A DNA stretch of 64,000 bases from Streptomyces sp. NRRL F-5126. GTDB lineage: Bacteria; Actinomycetota; Actinomycetes; Streptomycetales; Streptomycetaceae. Shown in pieces: positions 19,423 through 28,689 of this stretch; the stretch's first letter is position 1; each line of letters begins with the position of its first letter. The stretch lies in contig NZ_JOFZ01000013.1 of the NCBI RefSeq assembly GCF_000721265.1, forward strand, positions 112,280 to 176,279, in the 5' to 3' direction. The notes beneath the pieces were generated by a model, which saw only the letters and a program-made list of their open reading frames with translations, made no database searches and had not been told where the DNA came from. The position numbers and the translations under genes were made by a program.

Positions 19423-19719
19423 ATGTCTGGCCGGACGAGCGCCCGAGCCTGCCCTGAGCGAACCTGCGTAGGGTGCCGGGAGCGAGCGGCCAAGAAAGAT
19501 CTGCTGCGCACCGTGGTGGTCGCGGGACACTGTGTCCCTGATCGAAGCGGTACGCTGCCCGGCCGGGGTGCGTACGTGCACCCCGCCGTGGGCTGTCTGG
19601 ATCTGGCGGTTCGCCGCCGGGCCCTGCCACGGGCCCTCCGGACCCAGGGACCGCTCGACACCGCGCGTCTGCGCGCGGCCGTCGACGCGATCGCGGCAGG
19701 GAAGGCGCCGCAGGAATGA
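19423..19719 (+). CDS. ylxR: YlxR/RnpM-family RNA-binding protein
   Basis: 98 residues of the YlxR (DUF448) family. The signature CPERTCVGCRERAAKKDLLR is followed by GRGAYVHPAVGCLDLAVRRRAL. Homologues in Bacillus bind the RNase P RNA and lower its activity; elsewhere nucleoid-associated roles are reported. Conserved between nusA and infB. ATG 19423 sits 5 bases after a -10-like TAGACT; TTGs at 19417 and 19420 are alternatives. Confidence 0.9.
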   Translation: MSGRTSARACPERTCVGCRERAAKKDLLRTVVVAGHCVPDRSGTLPGRGAYVHPAVGCLDLAVRRRALPRALRTQGPLDTARLRAAVDAIAAGKAPQE

Positions 19720-19866
19720 AGGAGTACGGCACGGAACCCCGTGCGGTTCAGGTACCTCGCGAGTCGGAAGTAGGTCGAGATTGCGATGAGCACTCGATGA
19801 GTACGCGATGAGTACGCCCATGAAGTAGCGACGGTCCGGCGGTAACCCGGACCTAAAAGGAGCGAA

Positions 19867-22800
19867 GTGGCTAAGGTCCGGGTATACGAACTCGCCAAGG
19901 AGTTCGGCGTGGAGAGCAAGGTCGTCATGGCCAAGCTCCAAGAACTCGGTGAATTCGTCCGTTCGGCGTCGTCGACGATCGAGGCGCCCGTAGTACGCAA
20001 GCTGACCGACGCGTTGCAGGGCCCCGCGGGCAATGGCAACGGTGGCAAGTCCGCCGCCAAGCCCGCCCCCCGCAAGGCCTCGCCCGCACGTCCCGCCGCG
20101 CCGTCACCGGCCGGCGGTACCTCCCGTGCCGCCAAGGCGCCGGGGGAGCGTCCGGCTGCCCCCAAGCCCGGTGCACCGGCCCCCAAGCCGGCCGCCGCGG
20201 AGGCGCCACGCACCGGCACCCCGGCCGCGCCGGGCCCGCGCCCCGCGCCCGGCCCGCGTCCGGGTCCGAAGCCGGCGCCCGCCGCGCCCGCCTCGCCGGA
20301 GTTCACCGCGCCCCCGGCGGCGCCGCAGACCGGGTCCGCGCGGCCCGGCGCGACCCCGGGGCCGCGTCCCTCGGCCCGCCCCGGCGGCCAGGGTGACCAG
20401 CGCCAGGGCGGCGACCAGCGCCAGGGCGGCCGTCCCGGCGGTGCGCGCCCCGGCCAGGGCCCGCGTCCCGGCGCCCGACCCGCGGGTCCGCGTCCCGGCA
20501 ACAACCCGTTCACGTCCGGCGGCTCCACCGGCATGGCGCGCCCGCAGGCGCCCCGTCCCGGCGGTGCCCCGCGCCCCGGCGGCCAGGGCGGTCCCGGCGG
20601 TCCTCGCCCGCAGGGCCAGGGCGGTCCTCGTCCCCAGGCCCCCGGTGGCCAGGGCGGCAGGCCCACGCCCGGCGGCATGCCGAGGCCCCAGGGTGGCGGC
20701 CCGCGTCCCGGCGGTGGCCCCGGTGGCAACCGCCCGAACCCGGGCATGATGCCGCAGCGTCCCGCCGCGGGCCCGCGTCCCGGTGGTGGCCCCGGTGGCG
20801 GCCGCGGTCCCGGCGGCGGCGGTCGTCCCGGCGGCGGCGGTCGTCCCGGCTTCGCGGGTCGTCCCGGTGGCGGCGGCTTCGCCGGCCGTCCCGGCGGCGG
20901 CGCTCCCGGCCGTCCGGGTGGCTTCGGCGGCCGTCCCGGCTTCGGCGGGCGTCCCGGCGGCCCCGGTGGCCGTGGTGGCACGCAGGGCGCGTTCGGCCGT
21001 CCCGGCGGTCCCGCGCGCCGCGGCCGCAAGTCGAAGCGTCAGAGGCGCCAGGAGTACGAGGCCATGCAGGCCCCGTCGGTCGGCGGTGTGATGCTGCCTC
21101 GCGGCAACGGGCAGTCCGTCCGCCTGTCGCGCGGTGCGTCCCTCACCGACTTCGCCGAGAAGATCAACGCCAACCCGGCGTCGCTCGTCGCGGTGATGAT
21201 GAACCTCGGCGAGATGGTCACGGCCACGCAGTCCGTCTCCGACGAGACGCTGCAGCTCCTCGCGGACGAGATGAACTACGTCCTGGAGATCGTCAGCCCG
21301 GAGGAGGAGGACCGCGAGCTGCTCGAGTCCTTCGACATCGAGTTCGGCGAGGACGAGGGCGGCGACGAGGCGCTGGTGTCCCGTCCGCCGGTGGTCACCG
21401 TCATGGGTCACGTCGACCACGGCAAGACCCGCCTGCTGGACACGATCCGCAAGACCAACGTCATCGCGGGCGAGGCCGGCGGCATCACGCAGCACATCGG
21501 TGCCTACCAGGTCACGACGGAAGTCAACGCCGAAGAGCGCAAGATCACCTTCATCGACACCCCGGGCCACGAGGCGTTCACCGCCATGCGTGCCCGCGGT
21601 GCGAAGTCGACGGACATCGCGATCCTCGTGGTCGCCGCCAACGACGGCGTGATGCCCCAGACGATCGAGGCGCTGAACCACGCCAAGGCGGCCGAGGTGC
21701 CGATCGTGGTCGCGGTCAACAAGATCGACGTCGAGGGCGCCGACCCGACGAAGGTGCGCGGCCAGCTCACCGAGTTCGGTCTGGTGGCCGAGGAGTACGG
21801 CGGCGACACCATGTTCGTCGACATCTCCGCCAAGCAGGGCACGAACATCGAAAGCCTGCTGGAGGCCGTGGTCCTGACCGCGGACGCCTCGCTCGACCTG
21901 CGTGCCAACCCGGAGCAGGACGCGCAGGGCCTCGCGATCGAGGCTCACCTCGACCGCGGCCGCGGCGCCGTCGCCACCGTGCTCGTCCAGCGCGGCACGC
22001 TGCGCGTCGGCGACACGATGGTCGCCGGTGACGCGTACGGCCGTGTCCGGGCGATGCTCGACGACAACGGCAACAACGTGGAGGAGGCGCCCCCGTCGAC
22101 GCCGGTCCTCGTGCTCGGTCTGACCAACGTGCCGGGTGCGGGCGACAACTTCCTCGTCGTCGACGAGGACCGCACGGCGCGCCAGATCGCCGAGAAGCGC
22201 GCGGCCCGCGAGCGGAACGCGAACTTCGCCCGCAGGGGCATCCGGTTCTCCCTGGAGAACCTGGACGAGGCGCTCAAGGCCGGTCTCGTGCAGGAACTCA
22301 ACCTCATCATCAAGGGCGACGCGTCCGGTTCGGTCGAGGCCCTGGAGTCCTCGCTGCTCCAGCTCGACGTCGGCGAAGAGGTCGACATCCGGGTGCTGCA
22401 CCGCGGTGTCGGTGCGGTCACGGAGTCCGACATCTCCCTGGCGATGGGCTCCGACGCCATCGTGATCGGCTTCAACGTGCGCGCCGCCGGGCGTGCCGCG
22501 CAACTGGCCGAGCGCGAAGGCGTGGACGTCCGGTACTACTCGGTCATCTACCAGGCGATCGAGGAGATCGAGTCGGCCCTCAAGGGCATGCTCAAGCCGG
22601 AGTACGAGGAGGCCGAGCTCGGCACGGCGGAGATCCGCGAGATCTTCCGCTCGTCCAAGCTGGGCAACATCGCCGGTGTGCTCATCAGGTCCGGCGAGGT
22701 CAGGCGCAACACGAAGGCCAGGGTCGTCCGCGACGGCAAGGTCATCGCGGAGAACCTCAACATCGAGGGACTGCGCCGCTTCAAGGACGACGTCACCGAG

Positions 22801-22905
22801 ATCCGCGAAGGCTTCGAGGGCGGTATCAACCTCGGGAACTTCAACGACATCAAGATCGACGACGTCATCGCCACCTACGAGATGCGCGAGAAGCCCCGCG
22901 GCTGA
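19867..22905 (+). CDS. infB: translation initiation factor IF-2
   Basis: 1012 residues. After a short N-terminal IF2 helical domain ([20 protein letters not shown]) comes a very long Gly/Pro/Arg-rich linker, about residues 55-388, built from [11 protein letters not shown]-like units. The IF2_N domain follows, then the GTPase core: GHVDHGKT (Lys520), DTPGHEAF and NKID; then the beta-barrel and fMet-tRNA-binding C domains. GTG 19867 has AAAGGAG just upstream. The linker length and composition are typical of actinobacteria. Confidence 0.97.
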   Translation: MAKVRVYELAKEFGVESKVVMAKLQELGEFVRSASSTIEAPVVRKLTDALQGPAGNGNGGKSAAKPAPRKASPARPAAPSPAGGTSRAAKAPGERPAAPKPGAPAPKPAAAEAPRTGTPAAPGPRPAPGPRPGPKPAPAAPASPEFTAPPAAPQTGSARPGATPGPRPSARPGGQGDQRQGGDQRQGGRPGGARPGQGPRPGARPAGPRPGNNPFTSGGSTGMARPQAPRPGGAPRPGGQGGPGGPRPQGQGGPRPQAPGGQGGRPTPGGMPRPQGGGPRPGGGPGGNRPNPGMMPQRPAAGPRPGGGPGGGRGPGGGGRPGGGGRPGFAGRPGGGGFAGRPGGGAPGRPGGFGGRPGFGGRPGGPGGRGGTQGAFGRPGGPARRGRKSKRQRRQEYEAMQAPSVGGVMLPRGNGQSVRLSRGASLTDFAEKINANPASLVAVMMNLGEMVTATQSVSDETLQLLADEMNYVLEIVSPEEEDRELLESFDIEFGEDEGGDEALVSRPPVVTVMGHVDHGKTRLLDTIRKTNVIAGEAGGITQHIGAYQVTTEVNAEERKITFIDTPGHEAFTAMRARGAKSTDIAILVVAANDGVMPQTIEALNHAKAAEVPIVVAVNKIDVEGADPTKVRGQLTEFGLVAEEYGGDTMFVDISAKQGTNIESLLEAVVLTADASLDLRANPEQDAQGLAIEAHLDRGRGAVATVLVQRGTLRVGDTMVAGDAYGRVRAMLDDNGNNVEEAPPSTPVLVLGLTNVPGAGDNFLVVDEDRTARQIAEKRAARERNANFARRGIRFSLENLDEALKAGLVQELNLIIKGDASGSVEALESSLLQLDVGEEVDIRVLHRGVGAVTESDISLAMGSDAIVIGFNVRAAGRAAQLAEREGVDVRYYSVIYQAIEEIESALKGMLKPEYEEAELGTAEIREIFRSSKLGNIAGVLIRSGEVRRNTKARVVRDGKVIAENLNIEGLRRFKDDVTEIREGFEGGINLGNFNDIKIDDVIATYEMREKPRG

Positions 22906-22953
22906 CGCGAGGCTGCTCGAAGCCGCATCGAGGCAGTGACGAGGCAGTGAGGT

Positions 22954-22995
22954 CCGGGGCCGCCCGGCGGACGAATATCCGTCGAGCGGCCCCGG
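22954..22995 (+). terminator. hairpin between infB and the DUF503 gene
   Basis: 10-bp stem CCGGGGCCGC / GCGGCCCCGG with a 22-base loop and no T-tract. Possibly a partial terminator or processing site within the operon. Confidence 0.4.
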
Positions 22996-23077
22996 CCGCC
23001 GCGTGTACGGTGCACATGATCCTGCCGTCGCGCGGCAGGCACCTGCGAACCCGTACCGGCGGGACATCCGGACACGC

Positions 23078-23371
23078 ATGTATGTGGGGACACTGACCTT
23101 CGACCTGCTGCTCGGCGACGTACGGTCGCTGAAGGAGAAGCGCTCCGTCGTCCGTCCGATCGTCGCGGAGCTGCACCGCAAGTACGCGGTGAGCGTCGCG
23201 GAGACCGGCGTCCAGAACCTCCACCGCAGGGCCGAGATCGGCCTCGCGGCGGTGTCGGGGGACTGGACACACCTGACGGACCTGCTCGACCGCTGCGAGC
23301 GCCTCGTGGCCGGCCGTCCCGAGGTGGAGCTGCTGTCCGTCAGGCGGCGGCTGCACGGCGAGGACGACTGA
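23078..23371 (+). CDS. YlxP-like DUF503 protein
   Basis: 97 residues of the DUF503/YlxP family (MYVGTLTFDLLLGDVRSLKE, KRSVVRPIVAELHRKYAVSV, VAETGVQNLHRRAEIGLAAV). Always found between infB and rbfA in these genomes; thought to be tied to ribosome maturation, exact role unknown. ATG 23078 was chosen because the family starts with M-[YF]-V-G. A -10-like TACGGT at 23006-23011 may give an internal promoter. Confidence 0.88.
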   Translation: MYVGTLTFDLLLGDVRSLKEKRSVVRPIVAELHRKYAVSVAETGVQNLHRRAEIGLAAVSGDWTHLTDLLDRCERLVAGRPEVELLSVRRRLHGEDD

Positions 23372-23460
23372 GCCGCCTGCCCGCCCGTCGTGCGACGGGC
23401 ACCGGCTGCGCCCCACCGAAACACAAGCCCCAGTAGAACGAGAAGGAAGAGTGACGACCG

Positions 23461-23961
23461 GTGACCGACAACGCGCGGGCCCGCAAGCTGGCCGATCGCA
23501 TCCAGGTCGTGGTCGCGGAGACCCTGGACCGGCGTATCAAGGATCCGCGGCTCGGGTTCGTGACCATCACGGACGCCCGCGTCACCGGAGACCTGCGGGA
23601 GGCCACGGTCTTCTACACGGTCTACGGCGACGACGAGGAGCGCGCGGCGTCGGCGGCGGCCCTGGAGAGCGCGAAGGGCATCCTGCGCTCCGAGGTGGGC
23701 CGGCAGACCGGCGTCAGGTTCACCCCGACGCTGGCGTTCGTGCCGGACGCGCTCCCGGACAACGCCCGCACGATCGAGGACCTCCTCGACAAGGCGCGCG
23801 CGAAGGACGCCGAGGTGCGCGAGGTGTCCACGGGCAAGAAGTACGCCGGCGAGGCCGACCCGTACCGCAAGCCGGGCGAGGAGGACGGCGAGGACGGTCG
23901 GGAAGGCGACGACGACCTGTCCGGCGGGCGCGGCACCACGGGCGGTGGCACCGCCGAATGA
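23461..23961 (+). CDS. rbfA: 30S ribosome-binding factor
   Basis: 166 residues. KH-like RbfA fold: [53 protein letters not shown], then an acidic Gly/Glu/Asp tail of ~40 residues typical of actinobacteria. Needed for late 16S rRNA 5'-end maturation and cold growth. GTG 23461 follows a GAAGGAAGAG stretch. The last codons overlap truB by 4 bases. Confidence 0.95.
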   Translation: MTDNARARKLADRIQVVVAETLDRRIKDPRLGFVTITDARVTGDLREATVFYTVYGDDEERAASAAALESAKGILRSEVGRQTGVRFTPTLAFVPDALPDNARTIEDLLDKARAKDAEVREVSTGKKYAGEADPYRKPGEEDGEDGREGDDDLSGGRGTTGGGTAE

Positions 23962-24857
23962 CCGAGCAGAACCGGACGCCCGACGGCCTTGTCATCGTCG
24001 ACAAGCCGTCGGGCTTCACCTCGCACGACGTCGTCGCCAAGATGCGCGGGATCGCGAGGACCCGCCGCGTCGGCCACGCCGGCACGCTGGACCCGATGGC
24101 CACCGGCGTCCTCGTGCTCGGCGTCGAGCGGGCGACGAAACTCCTCGGGCACCTCGCGCTGACGGAGAAGGAGTACCTCGGCACGATCAGGCTCGGCCAG
24201 TCCACCGTGACGGACGACGCGGAGGGCGAGACCATCGCGTCCACGGACGCCTCCGCCGTCACGCGCGAGGCGGTCGACGCCCACGTGACCCGGCTGACCG
24301 GCGCCATCATGCAGGTCCCCTCCAAGGTCAGCGCCATCAAGATCGACGGCAAGCGGTCGTACGCGCGGGTACGCGGCGGCGAGGAGTTCGACATCCCCGC
24401 GCGCCCGGTGACGGTCTCCTCCTTCCAGGTGTACGACGCGCGCGCGGCGGTGGCCGGCGATGGCACCCCCGTGCTCGACCTGGTGGTCTCCGTCGTCTGC
24501 TCGTCCGGCACGTACATCAGGGCGCTCGCCCGCGACCTCGGCGCGGGCCTCGGCGTCGGCGGGCACCTGACGGCGCTGCGCAGGACCCGCGTCGGGCCCT
24601 ACGGGCTGGACGCGGCGAAGACCCTGGAGCAGCTCCAGGAGGAGCTGACGGTGATGCCCGTGGCGCACGCCGCCGGCGCCGCGTTCGCGCGCTGGGAGGT
24701 CGACGAGCGGCGGGCGAAGCTGCTGCTCAACGGCGTACGCCTGGACATGCCCGTGTACCCGACGTCGCCGGTCGCGGCCTTCGGGCCCGACGGGCGGCTC
24801 CTGGCGCTGGTCGAGGAGCACAAGGGCAGGGCCAAGAGCCTCGCGGTCTTCGGCTGA
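23958..24857 (+). CDS. truB: tRNA pseudouridine(55) synthase
   Basis: 299 residues; makes pseudouridine 55 in the T-loop of tRNAs. The catalytic Asp is in [20 protein letters not shown]; further family motifs are [37 protein letters not shown] and [14 protein letters not shown]. An actinobacterial C-terminal domain follows. ATG overlaps the rbfA stop (ATGA), so translation is coupled. Confidence 0.96.
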   Translation: MTEQNRTPDGLVIVDKPSGFTSHDVVAKMRGIARTRRVGHAGTLDPMATGVLVLGVERATKLLGHLALTEKEYLGTIRLGQSTVTDDAEGETIASTDASAVTREAVDAHVTRLTGAIMQVPSKVSAIKIDGKRSYARVRGGEEFDIPARPVTVSSFQVYDARAAVAGDGTPVLDLVVSVVCSSGTYIRALARDLGAGLGVGGHLTALRRTRVGPYGLDAAKTLEQLQEELTVMPVAHAAGAAFARWEVDERRAKLLLNGVRLDMPVYPTSPVAAFGPDGRLLALVEEHKGRAKSLAVFG

Positions 24858-24990
24858 CCGCCTCCGGCGGGGACGGCGGGCGCGTGGGGGCACGTGGGGC
24901 CCGCGAGAGCGCGGCATGGCAGTCTTGGTGTTGCGTTTCGGGTATTCGACATTGCGGACAGACACGGTTTTCGGGCGAGGAGCGGTCACA

Positions 24991-25983
24991 GTGCAGCGCT
25001 GGCGCGGCTTGGAGGACATCCCCCAGGACTGGGGGCGCAGCGTCGTCACCATCGGCTCCTACGACGGCGTGCACCGAGGCCACCAGATCATCATCGGCAA
25101 GGCCGTCGAGCGCGCACGCGACCTGGGTGTCCCGTCCGTCGTGGTCACCTTCGACCCGCACCCCAGCGAGGTCGTGCGCCCGGGCAGCCACCCGCCGCTG
25201 CTCGCCCCCCAGCACCGCCGCGCCGAACTGATGGCGGACCTCGGCGTGGACGCGGTGCTGATCCTGCCGTTCACCGCCGAGTTCTCGAAGCTGTCGCCCG
25301 CCGACTTCATCGTCAAGGTGCTCGTCGACAAGCTGCACGCGCGCGCGGTCGTCGAGGGCCCCAACTTCCGCTTCGGCCACCGCGCCGCCGGCAACGTCGA
25401 GGTCCTCGCCGATCTCGGCGCGACGTACGACTACGAGGTCGACGTGATCGACCTGCGCGTGACGGGTGAGGCGGGCGGCGGCCGCCCCTTCTCGTCCACG
25501 CTCACGCGGGCCCTGGTCGCCGAGGGCGACGTGGCGGGAGCGCGCGAGGTACTCGGCCGGCCGCACCGCGTCGAGGGCGTGGTCGTGCGTGGCGCGCAGC
25601 GCGGCCGCGAACTCGGCTACCCGACGGCCAATGTGGCGACGCTCCCGCACTCGGCGATCCCCGCCGACGGGGTGTACGCGGGGTGGCTGACAGCGGCGGG
25701 CGAGCGGATGCCCGCCGCCATCTCGGTGGGCACCAACCCGCAGTTCGAGGGCGTGGACCGGACCGTCGAGGCGTACGCGATCGACCGCGTGGGCCTCGAC
25801 CTGTACGGGCTGCACGTCGCGGTCGACTTCCTCGCGTACGTCCGCGGGCAGGAGAAGTTCGAGTCGGTCGACGCGCTTCTCGAAGCCATGGCGGGAGACG
25901 TCAAGCGCTGCCGCGACCTGGTCGCCGCGTACGACGCGGAACACGGCGCGGCGCCCGGCAGGGGTCAGGACGGCAGCATCTGA
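24991..25983 (+). CDS. ribF: bifunctional riboflavin kinase / FAD synthetase
   Basis: 330 residues; makes FMN and then FAD from riboflavin. The N-terminal adenylyltransferase domain has SYDGVHRGHQIIIG (HxGH) and FDPHPSEVV; the C-terminal riboflavin kinase domain has GRELGYPTANV and DGVYAGWL. GTG 24991 with GAGGAG about 10 bases upstream was chosen over the longer frame from 24916, which adds no family sequence. Last gene of the translation cluster. Confidence 0.95.
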   Translation: MQRWRGLEDIPQDWGRSVVTIGSYDGVHRGHQIIIGKAVERARDLGVPSVVVTFDPHPSEVVRPGSHPPLLAPQHRRAELMADLGVDAVLILPFTAEFSKLSPADFIVKVLVDKLHARAVVEGPNFRFGHRAAGNVEVLADLGATYDYEVDVIDLRVTGEAGGGRPFSSTLTRALVAEGDVAGAREVLGRPHRVEGVVVRGAQRGRELGYPTANVATLPHSAIPADGVYAGWLTAAGERMPAAISVGTNPQFEGVDRTVEAYAIDRVGLDLYGLHVAVDFLAYVRGQEKFESVDALLEAMAGDVKRCRDLVAAYDAEHGAAPGRGQDGSI

Positions 25984-26105
25984 GGTCTCCGTCCGGTCAC
26001 CGATGGGTCAAAGACGGGTCATCACGGTCGCAAGTCTCGGCAATGGCGTCCTGCTCGTGTCTGCTTGTTCGCTTTTCGGCCTGGCTGGCGGGTTCTCGTC
26101 CCTTC

Positions 26106-26111
26106 TACAGT
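26106..26111 (+). promoter_or_regulatory. -10-like hexamer before the WxG substrate module
   Basis: TACAGT, 34 bases before the GTG at 26146. No clear -35 at normal spacing. Marks a likely separate promoter after ribF. Confidence 0.35.
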
Positions 26112-26145
26112 GTCGGCGAGGTACCGACCACAGGGGGAGTCCGCC

Positions 26146-26547
26146 GTGTCCCAGCCCGCTCTGCCCGAGCGCGCGGCCTCGCGCATCCTGGACGTGGCGC
26201 TTGCGGAGACGGACGGCGCACGCGACGGAGTGCCCCCGTACAGCACGCCCGTGTTCGTGCCCGCGCACCCGCGCTACCCGCAGGGCGGGCCGCCGACCGT
26301 CGACTTCGAGCTGATGGCGCACGCGGGCGGCACGCCCGTGCCGGTGGCCTTCACGACGCTGGAGCTCCTGGTCGCGGCGCTCGGCGACGTCCAGCCGTGG
26401 ATCGCGGTGTCGCTCGGCCCCTACGCCGAGGCGATGCGGGAAGCCGGGCTGCCGTCCGTACGGCTCGACCCGGAGGTGGACGGCACCGGGCGCGGCTGGC
26501 GGCCGCAGGATCTCATCAACGCCTACGGGGGAGAGGAGCGGGCCTAG
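26146..26547 (+). CDS. small SAV_915/SseB-like protein of the WxG module
   Basis: 133 residues, soluble. The central part (TPVFVPAHPRYPQGG, then PVPVAFTTLELLVAALGDVQ and PWIAVSLGPYAEAMREAG) resembles the SAV_915 / SseB N-terminal-like group of small actinobacterial proteins. GTG 26146 has GGGGGAG about 7 bases upstream. Its TAG directly abuts the ATG of the next gene, and all four genes to 28653 touch or overlap. I infer an accessory or chaperone-like role for the secreted pair encoded next; no function is established. Confidence 0.6.
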   Translation: MSQPALPERAASRILDVALAETDGARDGVPPYSTPVFVPAHPRYPQGGPPTVDFELMAHAGGTPVPVAFTTLELLVAALGDVQPWIAVSLGPYAEAMREAGLPSVRLDPEVDGTGRGWRPQDLINAYGGEERA

Positions 26548-26841
26548 ATGGGCAAGCCCGACTACCAGGTCGTACTCGGCGATCTCAGCGCCATGGCGAC
26601 CAGGTTCAAGAAGGAGGCCGTCGCTTACCACGGCCTGCATCACGAGGTGAAGCCCTCCGTCGCCGCATCGGGCGACGCGGGCCTCGACTCGATGATCAAG
26701 TCCATGGCCGACCTGATCGCGGGGCTGCACGACAAGCTCGGCGACCGGATCGCCGATCACGGCGACGCACTTCAGTACGCGCACGACTCCTACCACCGCC
26801 ACGACGTCGACGTGCACGGCGTCTTCGAGGACCTGATGTGA
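26548..26841 (+). CDS. small helical type VII partner protein with YxxxD tail (DUF6317-like)
   Basis: 97 residues, predicted as two helices: LGDLSAMATRFKKEAVAYHG and MIKSMADLIAGLHDKLGDRI. It is WXG100-sized but has no W-x-G. Near the end it has YHRHD, matching the YxxxD/E export signal found after the helical hairpin in one subunit of type VII substrate pairs (EsxB, PE). The next gene supplies the WxG, so the two look like a split substrate heterodimer. It probably belongs to a small actinobacterial family (DUF6317-like), recalled rather than searched. Stop overlaps the next start (GTGA). Confidence 0.6.
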   Translation: MGKPDYQVVLGDLSAMATRFKKEAVAYHGLHHEVKPSVAASGDAGLDSMIKSMADLIAGLHDKLGDRIADHGDALQYAHDSYHRHDVDVHGVFEDLM

Positions 26842-28172
26842 CCGACAGCTGGGTGGGCGGTGACATAGGCGGACTCGAAGCCATGGGCACCGCATACGTG
26901 AAGGCCAAGAAGTCCCTTGACGACGTCGTGAAACCGCTCGGCGACCAGGCCGACAAGCTGGTGGACGACGCGGGCTGGAAGGGCGAGGCCGCGTCGTCGT
27001 TCCGCGAGGCGTGGACAGCGGACTCGATGGCGGCCGGCGCTTTCGCGGAACTCGTCAGCGCGGTGGGCCACGTGCTCACCAAGCTGTCGGGCCGGCTGCG
27101 TACCGCGGAGACGGGCCTGCAGAACGCCGAGGACGTCGCGGTGCGCGCCGGGGTCCCCGTGGGGCCCAAGGGCGTGCCGGGCACGCTGATGACCAACAAC
27201 CCGCCGACGCCGAAGGAGTCGAAGGCCATCAAGGCGCTCCACGACTACGGCGAGGTCCGCGACACGGCGCTGCACGACGCCCAGCGCGCGCGCCTTGACG
27301 CCGCCGACGCGCTGCGGAAGCTGTACGGGGACGCGACGGGGGAGGGCGAGGGCCACAAGGGCACCGGGGGCGAGGGCGTCACCATCGCCGACTACCTGCG
27401 CGCCCTGTACTCCTACGACTCGGAGCGGACGCGGGCGAAGGGCCACGACGCCGCGACGAAGCTGGACGACGCCAAGCGCGAGGCCGACCAGGCGAAGAAG
27501 GAGATGCGGGCGGAGCGCAAGGCGTACCAGAAGGCGGGCAAGGCCCTGCCCAAGGACCTGCCGGCCAAGGGCGCCTACCGCGACGCGATGGCGAAGCTCG
27601 ACGGCCTGGAGACGGACATCGCCCGCGGCGAGCACGGCAGTTCGGTCCTCCCGGGCGACCATGCGCTCAACACGAAGGTCGTGGACGCGGCGAAGGCCCT
27701 CCGGCTCGGCGAGGGTGTGGAGAAGCTGCCGGAGTTCCTCAAGGAGGTGCCGGTGGTGGACATCGCGGCGGCCGGCGCCGTCGGCCTCCTCGAAGCCAAG
27801 GACGACCACGACAAGGGCTGGTCCTGGAAGCACTCGGTGATCGTCGACGAGGGCGCGGCGCTCGGCGGCCTCGCGGCGGGCACGGCGGCCGTCGCGGGTG
27901 GCGTCGCCCTGGCCGCGAGCGCCGAGATCACCGTGCCCGTGGCCGTCGTCGCGGGCGTCGGCGGCGCCGTCGTCATCGGCGCGACCAACTACATCGACTC
28001 AGCGCTGCACGAGCACTGGAGCGAGGACATCCACGACCACGGAGTGGTCGGCGGCATCCTGCACGGCCTGGGCGACGCCGGCTCCAAGTCCTGGCAGTCG
28101 GACGTCAACCTCGCCAAGGACGTCGGCGGCGCGGCGAAGAAGGCATGGAATGGTTTCACAGGTCTCTTCTGA
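26838..28172 (+). CDS. WxG-domain protein, candidate type VII secretion effector
   Basis: 444 residues. The N-terminal ~95 residues are WXG100/LXG-like: two helices with the turn DDAGWKGEAASSFREAW. A charged coiled-coil-like region follows at ~150-260 (DAATKLDDAKREADQAKKEM). About residues 320-375 is a glycine-zipper, strongly hydrophobic stretch (GGLAAGTAAVAGGVALAASA; VVAGVGGAVVIGA), then a short polar tail. This layout, WxG targeting domain plus variable body, is that of a large type VII substrate. No known toxin domain is recognisable; the hydrophobic part could insert in membranes. Coupled by GTGA to the 97-aa YxxxD protein before it. Confidence 0.65.
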   Translation: MTDSWVGGDIGGLEAMGTAYVKAKKSLDDVVKPLGDQADKLVDDAGWKGEAASSFREAWTADSMAAGAFAELVSAVGHVLTKLSGRLRTAETGLQNAEDVAVRAGVPVGPKGVPGTLMTNNPPTPKESKAIKALHDYGEVRDTALHDAQRARLDAADALRKLYGDATGEGEGHKGTGGEGVTIADYLRALYSYDSERTRAKGHDAATKLDDAKREADQAKKEMRAERKAYQKAGKALPKDLPAKGAYRDAMAKLDGLETDIARGEHGSSVLPGDHALNTKVVDAAKALRLGEGVEKLPEFLKEVPVVDIAAAGAVGLLEAKDDHDKGWSWKHSVIVDEGAALGGLAAGTAAVAGGVALAASAEITVPVAVVAGVGGAVVIGATNYIDSALHEHWSEDIHDHGVVGGILHGLGDAGSKSWQSDVNLAKDVGGAAKKAWNGFTGLF

Positions 28173-28653
28173 GGTGCCCAGGCCGGCGAAGCTGCCGGTC
28201 GTCGGCACCACCTGGGTACGCAGGGGGTTCGCCTACTGGGCACGCCGTGTGCTGATGACCGGCTTCGTCGTGGTGGTGCTCGGCGGCATGCTCGCCCTGC
28301 TGCTGTACGGCTTCTCCGACCTGGTGTCAGGACTGTCCGGCGGATGGCGCGCGGTGTGCGACGCGGCCTACTGGGTGCTGACCGCGGCAGGCGGCGCCTG
28401 GGGCTGGACCCGGGCGCGGCGCCAGGTACGGGAGGCGATGGCGACGCCGCCCACGCCCGCCGAGGCGCGCGCCCGTGCCTCCTCCGCGCAGTCCGCGGCG
28501 CCGGGGCGGGCCATGGCGGGCCGCCTGCCCGCCCTGCTGCTGTTCCCGTTCCTGGCGCCGCTCCTGGCGTGGTTCCTCGGACTGCTGCTTGCGGGAGCTC
28601 TCGTGCGGCAGCTGCCCGCCGAGATCACGGCCCGCCGCGCCCTGGAGCGGTAG
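28150..28653 (+). CDS. small membrane protein at end of the WxG module
   Basis: 167 residues with hydrophobic segments near residues 30-55 (VLMTGFVVVVLGGMLALLLY), 60-85 and 125-155 (PALLLFPFLAPLLAWFLGLL). ATG 28150 lies inside the previous gene, overlapping by 23 bases, with GAAGAAGG 7 bases upstream; GTG 28174 is an alternative. Tight coupling to an effector-like gene makes immunity or anchoring plausible, but no family is recognised. Confidence 0.6.
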   Translation: MVSQVSSEVPRPAKLPVVGTTWVRRGFAYWARRVLMTGFVVVVLGGMLALLLYGFSDLVSGLSGGWRAVCDAAYWVLTAAGGAWGWTRARRQVREAMATPPTPAEARARASSAQSAAPGRAMAGRLPALLLFPFLAPLLAWFLGLLLAGALVRQLPAEITARRALER

Positions 28654-28689
28654 TACAGCGGGGGTCGGGGCGCAGCGCGCCACCGGCAC

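Noticed and set aside
20033-21030. GC-rich direct repeats that might be a CRISPR or tandem-repeat locus
   Set aside because: They are in-frame codons for the IF-2 linker; no constant repeat/spacer pattern.
20104-23424. 1106-codon minus-strand frame opposite infB
   Set aside because: Produced by the Gly/Pro/Arg repeats of infB; no start signal or domain.
26838-28172. Calling the WxG protein a proven toxin
   Set aside because: No nuclease, ADP-ribosylating or other toxin motif is visible; kept as candidate effector.
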